A stretch of DNA of 15,837 nt from Candidatus Methanogaster sp. UBA203 (GTDB lineage: Archaea > Halobacteriota > Methanosarcinia > Methanosarcinales > Methanogasteraceae). The position numbers were made by a program, and so were the translations under genes. Under the pieces are notes generated by a model. It saw nothing but the letters and a program-made list of their open reading frames with translations. It did not search any database and had not been told where the DNA came from. Every line of letters begins with the position of its first letter. Positions within the stretch are counted from its first letter, which is position 1. The stretch is taken from assembly GCA_002503595.1 (NCBI GenBank), contig DASC01000217.1, forward strand, positions 1 through 15,837, read 5' to 3'. Below, one piece after another: positions 1 to 6,668 of this stretch.

Positions 1-9
1 GGGATAACT

Positions 10-1011
10 ATGTCTATAAAAGTCGTGGTTAATGGCTATGGAACGATTGGAAAGCGTGTAGCAGATGCTGCCGCGCTCCAGTCGGATATGGAGGTTCTGG
101 GTGTGGCAAAGACACGCCCGAACTTCGAGGCCCGGATGGCAGTTGAGAAAGGGTATCCGCTGTATGTGCTTGCTGGCAGGGAACCTGAGTTCGAGGCTGC
201 CGGGATAGAAGTGAGCGGCACGGTTGAGGATATGCTCAAGATAGGGGACGTTGTTGTGGACTGCACGCCTAGCAAGGTTGGCGCCCAGAACAAGGCACTC
301 TACGATGCCGCCGGCATAAAAGCGATGTGGCAGGGCGGGGAAGACCACGAACTCGCGGGAATCTCGTTTAATGCGCACTCGAACTATGACGGGGCGTTCG
401 GATGCGATTATGCAAGGGTCGTCTCCTGCAACACAACGGGACTATCCAGGGTCCTCTCAACGCTTGATGCCGCGTTCGGTATCGAGAAGGTGCGTGCGAC
501 GCTCTGCAGGCGATCCGCAGATCCCGGGGACGTCAAGAAGGGTCCGATCAATGCGATCGTACCTGAACTGAAGATGCCATCCCATCACGGACCTGATGTG
601 AAGACGGTGCTTCCCGAGATCGATATCGATACCGTTGCGATCAAGGTTCCAACGACGCTTATGCACCTGCATATCGTGAACATGGGCCTGAAAGATGCGT
701 GCACGTCCGAGGATGTGCTCGAGGCTCTCGATGAGAACTCAAGGATCCGGCTCATCAGCGAGGGGATGGCTTCGACCGCGGAGGTCATGGAACTGGCACG
801 CGATATGAACCGCCCGCGTAGCGATATGTGGGAGAACTGCGTATGGGAGGAGTCGGTCAACGTATCTGATTGCGAGTTATACCTGTTCCAGGCGATCCAC
901 CAGGAATCTGACGTAGTACCTGAGAACGTCGACTGTATCCGGGCTATGACTGAGACCGAGAGCGATGCGATGCGATCGATTACGATGACAAATAAGGCGA
1001 TGGGGCTTTAA
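10..1011 (+). CDS. gap: Glyceraldehyde-3-phosphate dehydrogenase, archaeal type II
   Basis: This 333-residue protein matches the usual length of archaeal phosphorylating GAPDH, which interconverts glyceraldehyde 3-phosphate and 1,3-bisphosphoglycerate with NAD(P). In a methanogen-like archaeon it would mainly serve gluconeogenesis. The N-terminal Rossmann motif GYGTIG is at residues 9-14. The catalytic motif SCNTTGL places the active-site cysteine at residue 140, the position known in archaeal enzymes. Family segments such as CRRSADPGDVKKGP and HHGPDVKTV follow, and the catalytic domain runs to the C terminus without a break. The ATG at 10 is the natural start because the Rossmann strand begins within three residues. 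Only nine bases precede it, so the promoter lies outside the window. The stop is six bases before trkA, so the two genes are probably cotranscribed, although their functions are unrelated. The identification is firm. Confidence 0.97.
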   Translation: MSIKVVVNGYGTIGKRVADAAALQSDMEVLGVAKTRPNFEARMAVEKGYPLYVLAGREPEFEAAGIEVSGTVEDMLKIGDVVVDCTPSKVGAQNKALYDAAGIKAMWQGGEDHELAGISFNAHSNYDGAFGCDYARVVSCNTTGLSRVLSTLDAAFGIEKVRATLCRRSADPGDVKKGPINAIVPELKMPSHHGPDVKTVLPEIDIDTVAIKVPTTLMHLHIVNMGLKDACTSEDVLEALDENSRIRLISEGMASTAEVMELARDMNRPRSDMWENCVWEESVNVSDCELYLFQAIHQESDVVPENVDCIRAMTETESDAMRSITMTNKAMGL

Positions 1012-1017
1012 ACGCGG

Positions 1018-2352
1018 ATGAAGATCGTAATTATCGGTGCAGGAGAGGTCGGATACTCGATCGCAAAAGCATTATATGTAAATAACGATATCATCCTCAT
1101 CGATAAGAGGGAAGAATCCTGCGAAAGGGCGGGTAAACTGGATGTGCAGGTCATTCAAGGAAATGGCGCCAATGTAGATATCTTAAAGCAGGTTCTGCCA
1201 GCAGATCTTGTGGTTGCTGTTACAGGCAACGATGAGATCAATGTCGTTGCCTGCATCGCTACAAAGTTGCTCACAAAGGATAGGGAGGCATGCACGACGA
1301 TAGCCAGGGTTTCGAATCCTGACTACATAAACAAGGCGACTGCACACCGGAGAGAGATCGGCATGGATTATATGATCTGCCCTGAACTGACGCTTGCCTC
1401 AGAGGTTGCGGGGATCATATCGGTGCCATCCGCGGTAGGTATGGAAGCATTCGCCGAGGGCAGGGTCAAGATGATGGAGTTCAAGGTTGGTAGGGATACG
1501 ACATTCGACGGGATATCGCTTGCGGATGCGGAAATTCCTGATTGCTGCGTCATCAGCGCGCTTGTCAGGGGAAAGGACGTCCTGATTCCACATGGCAGCG
1601 ATGTCATGCACGAAGACGACCATATAATCGTTATTGGAAAGCAGGAATCCATAACCGAGATCGAGGGGATGTTTGGCGGCGGCTCGAACATGCGTAGCAA
1701 GGTGATGATCGTTGGCGCTGGCACTGTCGGGTTCTACCTTGCAAGTCTGCTTGCAGAGCGCGGCGACGTCGATCTCAAGATCATCGAGGCAGACGAGGGT
1801 CGGTGTGTGGAGATTGCAGGTGCGCTTTCCGGTGCACTGGTGCTGCATGGCGACGGCACCGATGAAGCGCTTCTAATGTCAGAAGGTGCGGGTGCGATGA
1901 ATGTGATCATTGCAACGACCGACAGCGACGAGAGGAACCTACTCTGCCTGCTGCTCGCAAAGCAACTCGGCGCAAAGAAAGTCATCGCCAAGGTCGATCG
2001 ATCCGAGTACATGAAACTCTTTGAGATGGTCGGCATCGATGTGGCACTCTCCCCAAAACAGGCAACCATCGACGGGGTCCTGCGCGTCAGCATGGGTGCT
2101 GGTGTTGAGTCGCTCGCAACCATCGAGGGCGAACAGGCAGAGATCATCGAGTTGATAGCAGCACCCGGATCAAAGATGACAAAGAAGACCCTCGATAGGA
2201 TCAAGTTTCCGAAAGGCGCCATAGTAAGCGCGATCGTGCGTAATAACGATGTGATTGTGCCCAGAGGCATCAACCAGATCCATGCAGGCGATAGGGCAGT
2301 CGTCTTTGCACTGACCTCAGCACTGCCAAAGGTGAAGAAACTGTTTGAGTGA
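1018..2352 (+). CDS. trkA: Trk potassium uptake regulator TrkA (two RCK modules)
   Basis: TrkA is the cytoplasmic nucleotide-binding ring that gates TrkH/KtrB-type K+ channels. This 444-residue protein has the full duplicated architecture: RCK_N with GAGEVG at 7-12, RCK_C around 140-215, then a second RCK_N with GAGTVG at 233-238 and a second RCK_C to the C terminus. The acidic end of the second strand, as in LIDKREE after residue 26, fits NAD(H) binding. The length equals classical TrkA, so it is not a single-domain KtrA. No TrkH pore gene is visible in the window, so the partner must be encoded elsewhere or upstream. The gene follows gap by six bases and ends at a TGA that abuts a TnpB-bearing element. 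The C terminus looks complete, so the insertion did not truncate it. Confidence 0.95.
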   Translation: MKIVIIGAGEVGYSIAKALYVNNDIILIDKREESCERAGKLDVQVIQGNGANVDILKQVLPADLVVAVTGNDEINVVACIATKLLTKDREACTTIARVSNPDYINKATAHRREIGMDYMICPELTLASEVAGIISVPSAVGMEAFAEGRVKMMEFKVGRDTTFDGISLADAEIPDCCVISALVRGKDVLIPHGSDVMHEDDHIIVIGKQESITEIEGMFGGGSNMRSKVMIVGAGTVGFYLASLLAERGDVDLKIIEADEGRCVEIAGALSGALVLHGDGTDEALLMSEGAGAMNVIIATTDSDERNLLCLLLAKQLGAKKVIAKVDRSEYMKLFEMVGIDVALSPKQATIDGVLRVSMGAGVESLATIEGEQAEIIELIAAPGSKMTKKTLDRIKFPKGAIVSAIVRNNDVIVPRGINQIHAGDRAVVFALTSALPKVKKLFE

Positions 2353-2377
2353 TACTATTAAAGAGTTTGTCGGTAAG

Positions 2378-3490
2378 ATGCGTAAGACATTCCAATATCG
2401 GATTTATCCCACGCGGAAGCAAAACATCATATTACTGCACGTGCTCTCTATGTGCCGGAAACTATACAACGACTCCTTACACGATCGGAAAGTAGCATAT
2501 CAGGACTGTCACTGCGGACTATCATATTACGATCAAGCCGCGTGGATGAAATATATAGATTATCAGGGCGTGTACGCTCACATCCTTCAAAACGTCTTGC
2601 GTCGTGTAGACACCTCCTTTCAGAACTTTTTCAGACGCGTTAAGAATGGCGAGACCTCCGGATACCCGCGATTTCAGGGCAGGAATCGGTACGATAGTTT
2701 CACATATCCCGATCCTTACGGAACGGGGTATAAGATCGAAGATGGTAAACTCCATCTCTCGAAGATCGGAGCGATAAGAATCTTCCAGCATCGAGAGATC
2801 GGGGGGGAAGTCAAGACCTGCACGATCAAGCGCGATGGCGATCAGTGGTATGCATCCTTCAGCGTGGAACTGCCAGATGTAGAGAAAAAGGAGATTGAAA
2901 CATCTGTTGGTGTGGATGTTGGGATAACAACGCTTGCGACACTATCAGACGGTACAGAGATCGAGAATCCTAAAACACTCGATAAGTACGACTCAAAGGT
3001 GAAGAAAGCGCATAGAGACCTGTCACGGAAAAAGAAGGGATCGAGTAACCGGAATAAACAAAAAATTGTCCTTGCAGGGATATATCGTAAAGTGAGAAAC
3101 GCTCGAAAGGACTATCTACACAAAACAAGCCGGATACTTGCAGATGCCTATGATCAAATTGTATTTGAGGACTTGCAGATCAAAAACATGGTTAAGAACC
3201 ATCATCTCGCAAGATCAATTCACGATGCATCTTGGAGCATGTTAATCAATTTCACGACCTACAAAGCAGAATACGCTGGTGGGATCGTAGAACTGGTTAA
3301 TCCGAGAAACACATCAAAACAATGCTCTGTTTGCGATAGTATCCAGTCGATGCCGCTATCACTGAGGACATACCGATGTCCTGACTGTGGGGCAGTCATG
3401 GGGCGGGATCACAACGCCGCAATCAACATCAAGAACAGATATGTACCCGCGGACTGCGGGGAATTAACGCCTGTGGAGATGGTTGTATGA
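2378..3490 (+). CDS. tnpB: RNA-guided endonuclease TnpB (OrfB, IS605 family)
   Basis: TnpB is the transposon-encoded RuvC nuclease related to Cas12, guided by an RNA from the element's right end. The reading frame is open from a TTG at 2345, but the ATG at 2378 gives MRKTFQYRIYPT, the usual start of the family, and a 370-residue protein of normal length. The RuvC triad is complete: D180 in VGVDVG, E264 in VFEDLQIKNM and D344 in MGRDHNAA. The C-terminal zinc ribbon has C316, C319, C334 and C337. The basic N-terminal and central regions are intact, and no frameshift or stop was seen, so the nuclease could be active. Its function in the host is not shown by sequence. It could help retain the element or be partly domesticated. 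Confidence 0.93.
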   Translation: MRKTFQYRIYPTRKQNIILLHVLSMCRKLYNDSLHDRKVAYQDCHCGLSYYDQAAWMKYIDYQGVYAHILQNVLRRVDTSFQNFFRRVKNGETSGYPRFQGRNRYDSFTYPDPYGTGYKIEDGKLHLSKIGAIRIFQHREIGGEVKTCTIKRDGDQWYASFSVELPDVEKKEIETSVGVDVGITTLATLSDGTEIENPKTLDKYDSKVKKAHRDLSRKKKGSSNRNKQKIVLAGIYRKVRNARKDYLHKTSRILADAYDQIVFEDLQIKNMVKNHHLARSIHDASWSMLINFTTYKAEYAGGIVELVNPRNTSKQCSVCDSIQSMPLSLRTYRCPDCGAVMGRDHNAAINIKNRYVPADCGELTPVEMVV

Positions 3491-3542
3491 GCAACCGCTA
3501 TGAATCAGGAAGCCCCGCTACTTGTAGCGGGGAGGAAGTCAC
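3400..3542 (+). ncRNA. Candidate TnpB guide RNA (omega/reRNA) scaffold at the right end
   Basis: In IS200/IS605 elements the guide RNA overlaps the 3' end of tnpB and the right end, and its guide comes from flanking DNA. Here a perfect 8-bp stem (CCCCGCTA at 3513-3520, TAGCGGGG at 3525-3532, loop CTTG) follows the tnpB stop, then AGGAAGTCAC. If this RNA exists, the guide would begin near 3543 and read into the DNA just upstream of ftsZ. The hairpin is directly visible. The RNA, its 5' limit and its processing are inferred from the family. Confidence 0.45.
3513..3532 (+). repeat. Right-end hairpin of the IS200/IS605 element
   Basis: This is a perfect 8-bp inverted repeat with a 4-base loop, 22 bases after the tnpB stop. 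Subterminal hairpins of this kind are recognised by TnpA as single-stranded DNA. The purine-rich AGGAAG and terminal TCAC that follow resemble right ends of archaeal and bacterial members of the family. Confidence 0.75.
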
Positions 3543-3593
3543 AATCATGCTTAAGTACCAAAAGGAGCCTATAATATACCGGAGGATTGAATT

Positions 3594-4703
3594 ATGAAAT
3601 CCATTGTAGAAGAAGCATTATCTCGAGCGGAAATGGGGGTGGAATCGCCAGTATATAGGCATGACCAATCCACTGAAGCCGATGAGGAACTCGAGAAGAT
3701 TCTCTCAGAATTAAAGACCAATATCGCGGTGGTCGGATGCGGTGGCGGCGGCTCGAACACCATCCAGCGGATGATGGAGGAAGGTATCACAGGCGCGGAT
3801 CTGGCTGCTGTGAACACAGATGCCCAGCATCTATTATATATCAATGCCAGCCGGAAGGTTTTGCTCGGGCGCAAGACCACAAGGGGGCTTGGTGCTGGCA
3901 GTATGCCGCAGATAGGGGAGGCTGCCGCTGAAGAGAGTCTGGATGAGATCCAGGGTATTGTGGAAGGCGCAGATATGGTATTTATCACATCCGGGCTTGG
4001 CGGGGGTACAGGTACAGGATCAGCACCAGTCGTTGCGAAATCCGCACAGGAGGCTGGCGCACTTACAATCTCAATCGTGACGCTCCCGTTCACAGCGGAA
4101 GGCTCGATCAGGAGAAGCAATGCCGAGGCAGGGCTCAAGCGGCTCATGGAGGTATCTGACACCGTGATCGTCGTCCCGAACGACCGGCTGATGGAAGTGG
4201 TGCCGAGACTGCCGCTCCAGGTTGCGTTTAAGGTCTGCGACGAGGTTCTGATGCGTGCGGTAAAGGGCATCACCGAACTGATCACAAAACCCGGACTGGT
4301 CAACCTCGACTTCGCGGATGTGCGGACGATCATGCAGAAAGGCGGCGTAGCAATGATCGGGCTTGGCGAGGCAGAGGGCGAGAACAAGGCGACAGAATCT
4401 GTTAAAAAGGCGCTTCGAAGCCCGCTTCTCGATGTGGACATATCAGGCGCGACCTCAGCACTCGTGAACGTGGTCGGTGGATCGGATATGACCGTCGCAG
4501 AGGCGGAGGGTGTTGTTGAGGAAGTGTACCAGCGTGTCGATCCGAATGCCCGCTTGATATGGGGTGCGCAGATCGATCCGTCGCTTGAGAACAGGGTACG
4601 CACCATGCTCGTGGTTACAGGCGTCAAATCACCGCAGATCTACGGAAAGGGTTCTGGCACGGCGAACGTCATCAGAAAATACGGCATCGACTTTGTCTGC
4701 TAA
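3594..4703 (+). CDS. ftsZ: Cell division protein FtsZ (archaeal FtsZ1-like)
   Basis: This tubulin-like GTPase forms the division ring at midcell. The 369 residues include the N-terminal GCGGGGSNT loop at 48-56, the tubulin signature GGGTGTG at 136-142, the RRSNAEAGL region near 173-181 and the T7 synergy loop NLDFADV at 237-243, whose acidic residues complete the GTPase site of the next subunit. A 40-residue acidic N-terminal extension precedes the GTPase fold, and the protein ends in YGIDFVC, as archaeal FtsZ1 proteins often do. The start is supported by GGAGGAT at 3581-3587, six bases before the ATG. FtsZ1 rather than FtsZ2 is my reading of the N-terminal region and of the secE linkage. A TnpB element sits immediately upstream and may have displaced the native promoter. 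Confidence 0.96.
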   Translation: MKSIVEEALSRAEMGVESPVYRHDQSTEADEELEKILSELKTNIAVVGCGGGGSNTIQRMMEEGITGADLAAVNTDAQHLLYINASRKVLLGRKTTRGLGAGSMPQIGEAAAEESLDEIQGIVEGADMVFITSGLGGGTGTGSAPVVAKSAQEAGALTISIVTLPFTAEGSIRRSNAEAGLKRLMEVSDTVIVVPNDRLMEVVPRLPLQVAFKVCDEVLMRAVKGITELITKPGLVNLDFADVRTIMQKGGVAMIGLGEAEGENKATESVKKALRSPLLDVDISGATSALVNVVGGSDMTVAEAEGVVEEVYQRVDPNARLIWGAQIDPSLENRVRTMLVVTGVKSPQIYGKGSGTANVIRKYGIDFVC

Positions 4704-4705
4704 AC

Positions 4706-4888
4706 ATGGCGTCCAGCAATTCGTTCAAACTCTCCGAGTACACAAGGATACTCAAACTGGCGAGGAAACCGACCAGAGAGGAGTTCATGATGATCGCAAA
4801 GGTCGCAGGTGCGGGAATAGTGCTGATCGGGGTTGTCGGATTCCTGATATATCTGGTGCTGACCGAGATGCCGCAAGGGGTTATGTGA
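4706..4888 (+). CDS. secE: Protein translocase subunit SecE (Sec61 gamma)
   Basis: SecE clamps the SecY channel of the Sec translocon in the cytoplasmic membrane. This 60-residue protein has the expected archaeal form: an amphipathic N-terminal helix with the KPTREEF segment at about residues 26-32, followed by one membrane segment (about residues 36-54, rich in G, V, I and L) and a very short tail. It begins two bases after the ftsZ stop with no clear Shine-Dalgarno, so it is probably translated by coupling. The ftsZ-secE order is a known euryarchaeal arrangement and supports the call. In that arrangement nusG (Spt5) normally follows, but it does not here. Confidence 0.9.
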   Translation: MASSNSFKLSEYTRILKLARKPTREEFMMIAKVAGAGIVLIGVVGFLIYLVLTEMPQGVM

Positions 4889-4909
4889 TAACGAAGGCGC
4901 TATCAAATT

Positions 4910-4938
4910 AGTGGAACCCACTATCTTTTCGGATAGTG
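4910..4938 (+). terminator. Overlapping hairpins after secE, possible terminator
   Basis: Two inverted repeats share bases. AGTGG (4910-4914) pairs with CCACT (4918-4922), and CACTATC (4919-4925) pairs perfectly with GATAGTG (4932-4938) around a TTTTCG loop. Only one can form at a time. The position 20-50 bases after secE suits termination of the ftsZ-secE transcript, but no U-run follows, so the function is uncertain. Confidence 0.4.
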
Positions 4939-4945
4939 CCTCTCG

Positions 4946-4958
4946 TAAACTTTATATT
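4946..4958 (+). promoter_or_regulatory. Probable archaeal promoter (BRE/TATA) in the gap after secE
   Basis: GTAAAC followed by TTTATATT resembles a BRE plus TATA box. Transcription would start near 4980, giving a leader of about 60 bases to the nuclease-like gene at 5041, which has a good Shine-Dalgarno. It may also be the promoter of a gene now lost from this position. The rest of the gap, 4959-5028, shows no gene. Confidence 0.4.
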
Positions 4959-5040
4959 CAAGAATACACAGAGTGCTATATACACTGCCAGTACTTGCCA
5001 GGTGCAGGGAATCTGATCAGAGCATGTTGGGGTGAAGTAT

Positions 5041-5559
5041 ATGGGACTTATGAAAAAAATCGGGAATAAGATTGAAAAGGTCGTTGATATTTTATTAGAG
5101 GAAGAAAACGAAAATTACGACAAGGGTGTGGAATTTGAGAAATATGTTGTCGGTTTATTTAATGATAAATATTTTGCGATTCATGACTGGACGAGAGATT
5201 TATCGGACAAACGCAAGGGTATTAGAGTGGAATCTGATTCTAATCCCGATTTAACGATCCGCTACAAACCAACAGATGAAAAATTTGCAATCGAATGCAA
5301 ATTCCGTTCAAATCTCTATAAGAATAAGCTATGCTGGACCACCTATGGAAAACTAAAACAGTATAATGTATTCGCTCAAGAAAACGCAATTCCGACTTTC
5401 ATAGTAATAGGATTTCATGGAGAGCCGCACAATCCGGAAAGGATGTTTTGCATACCGTTGAAGGAAGTGAAATATCCTGAGCTCTATCCAAGTGTCTTTG
5501 AGAAATTTGAGCGTAATCCTGACAGACGCTTCTTTTGGAAAAATGGAATATTGAAATAA
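5041..5559 (+). CDS. PD-(D/E)XK nuclease-like protein, hypothetical
   Basis: This 172-residue protein of unknown specific function carries the core of the PD-(D/E)XK nuclease superfamily. A helix with GVEFEKYV (E31 or E33) is followed by NPD ending at D70 and, after a short strand, IECK (E85 and K87), so the metal-binding and catalytic residues are all present. The N-terminal 28 residues are charged and helical. GGGGTGA at 5029-5035, five bases before the ATG at 5041, favours that start over the in-frame GTG at 5032. The gene is clearly richer in A and T than its neighbours, and it stands alone with no methylase beside it. That suggests horizontal acquisition, perhaps as an orphan restriction-like or repair nuclease. 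The superfamily call is moderate. The biological role is not known. Confidence 0.7.
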   Translation: MGLMKKIGNKIEKVVDILLEEENENYDKGVEFEKYVVGLFNDKYFAIHDWTRDLSDKRKGIRVESDSNPDLTIRYKPTDEKFAIECKFRSNLYKNKLCWTTYGKLKQYNVFAQENAIPTFIVIGFHGEPHNPERMFCIPLKEVKYPELYPSVFEKFERNPDRRFFWKNGILK

Positions 5560-5591
5560 ATTTACTGTTTGTTCGATACTATCGTAAAAGC

Positions 5592-5819
5592 TCAATCGGA
5601 CCGGCGGACTACATGAGATATCTCATACCCCGCACCCTTCCGAAGAACCTGCATCTCCACAAGATCGACAACGGTTGAAGCGACTCCATAGTCGCATCTG
5701 TCGCCATCGATGACACAGTCAGCAACGTCCAGCACACCTTCACTGATCTCGCAGACCTCATGTGCTGGCGGCTCTCCTGGCAGGTTGGCACTTGTGAATG
5801 TGACAGGCATAACAGGTGC
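5592..5819 (-). pseudogene. tsaC: C-terminal fragment of TsaC/Sua5 (YrdC) threonylcarbamoyl-AMP synthase
   Basis: The translation contains PVTFTSANLPGEPP, then a VIDGDRCDYGVASTVVDL stretch and VLRKGAG, which correspond in order to the conserved second half of the YrdC fold. TsaC/Sua5 makes threonylcarbamoyl-AMP for the t6A modification of tRNA. Only about 75 residues remain. The N-terminal half with the ATP-binding KxR region is missing, and a TGA at 5820-5822 closes the frame just upstream. An ATG at 5810 falls inside the conserved core and is not a true start. The enzyme is essential, so an intact copy should exist elsewhere. This one is a remnant of a duplication or rearrangement. Confidence 0.8.
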
Positions 5820-6029
5820 TCACTCAGTTTAAAGTGACACTTCCAAAGAACATGGTATCTTCGATGCTCATAGACCGCTTTTCAAGAGATGACTGTTGGT
5901 AGGATGTTTTTGAATGCGGAGCAGCGGCGTTGCCATCAACCGTTTTCTGGAAAAGGTTGGCGTTCATGATCCTGCAAGCGGCTGCCCGGGCGATAACACT
6001 CTAATAGATAGAGATTCAATAATCATAGT
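5820..6029. other. Gene-poor stretch with a possible 47-residue ORF
   Basis: No known gene is recognised here. On the - strand 5824-5967 is open for 47 codons from an ATG and ends in MFFGSVTLN, directly upstream of the tsaC stub. On the + strand a frame from 5914 is also open. Neither has a strong Shine-Dalgarno or a recognised domain. The DNA could be remnant coding sequence from whatever displaced the N-terminal half of tsaC. A TA-rich patch at 6002-6010 lies about 24 bases before the next gene's ATG and may be its TATA box. Confidence 0.3.
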
Positions 6030-6668
6030 ATGCCAAGATTCCTCCCGCTCTTCATCGACCTTTGCGACCAGAAGGTGGTGATCATCGGCGGCGGGTCGGT
6101 TGGTGAGCGCAAGGCAGCATTGTTCGGAAGATACGCAAAGACGGTTGTCGTGAGCTTTGAGTTCACCAAAAGACTGATGGAATTAGAGGATATCGAACTG
6201 ATAACTATGGATGAGAAACTTGACGATGATGAGTTTACCAAACTGATAGATGATGCCTTTCTTGTGATACCGGCAACAGACGATCCTGCCTACAACGAGC
6301 ACCTATCAGATATCGCAAGCCAGCATGGAGTGCTGGTCAACCGGGTGGATGATCTCGGCGATGTGATCATCCCGTCTGTCATCGCTCGCGGTGATATCGT
6401 AATCGGCATCTCCACGCTTGCCCACAGCCCTGCGTTATCACGGTACATAAGGGAGAGGATCGAGGAGGTGATCACGCCTGCGTATGCAGATATGGCGAGA
6501 CTACAGAGCGAGGTGCGCGAGTACCTGAAGGGCATGGTTCCGGATCAGAGAACCCGGCAGCAGGTATTGTGGGCTATTCTGGAGGATGAAAATGTGTGGG
6601 AGTATCTCAGGACGTCTTATGAGCAGGCGTTTGGGCAGGCGATGTTGCACTGTGAGGATGTGATCTGA
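6030..6668 (+). CDS. Precorrin-2 dehydrogenase / sirohydrochlorin ferrochelatase (Met8/CysG-N type)
   Basis: This enzyme oxidises precorrin-2 to sirohydrochlorin with NAD+, and some members also insert iron to give siroheme. The product feeds siroheme, archaeal heme synthesis and, in methanogens, coenzyme F430. The 212 residues show the N-terminal dinucleotide fold with IIGGGSVGERKA at about 18-29, then VNRVDD at 103-108, and the conserved ISTLAHSPALSRYIRERIE segment near 127-145, which marks the dimerisation region of the family. The C-terminal helical part ends at residue 212. No uroporphyrinogen methyltransferase domain is fused. No Shine-Dalgarno is visible, so translation may be leaderless. 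The stop codon abuts the start of the TPR gene, implying an operon. Confidence 0.9.
   Translation: MPRFLPLFIDLCDQKVVIIGGGSVGERKAALFGRYAKTVVVSFEFTKRLMELEDIELITMDEKLDDDEFTKLIDDAFLVIPATDDPAYNEHLSDIASQHGVLVNRVDDLGDVIIPSVIARGDIVIGISTLAHSPALSRYIRERIEEVITPAYADMARLQSEVREYLKGMVPDQRTRQQVLWAILEDENVWEYLRTSYEQAFGQAMLHCEDVI

Larger units (their letters stand above)
2353..3542 (+). mobile_element. TnpB-only IS200/IS605-family element
   Basis: This segment between trkA and ftsZ holds an intact tnpB and, just after it, the right-end hairpin typical of IS200/IS605 elements. No TnpA (HUH Y1 transposase) gene is present, so it would need TnpA in trans to move. The right boundary is placed near 3542, after the AGTCAC that follows the hairpin. 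The left boundary is uncertain: only 25 bases separate the trkA stop from the tnpB ATG, and I see no convincing left-end hairpin there. The left end may lie inside the trkA 3' end or be lost. The start coordinate is therefore a placeholder. Confidence 0.7.

Noticed and set aside
2345..2377. TTG start for TnpB overlapping trkA
   Set aside because: The family start MRKTFQYRIYPT begins at the ATG at 2378. The upstream residues are not family-like.
3569..4627. A 352-codon open frame on the - strand opposite ftsZ
   Set aside because: It is low-complexity serine-, threonine- and proline-rich and mirrors the strong codon bias of ftsZ. It is a shadow frame.
4886..4912. Start of nusG after secE
   Set aside because: The frame from GTG stops after eight codons, and no Spt5/NusG motif is found in any frame of the next kilobase.
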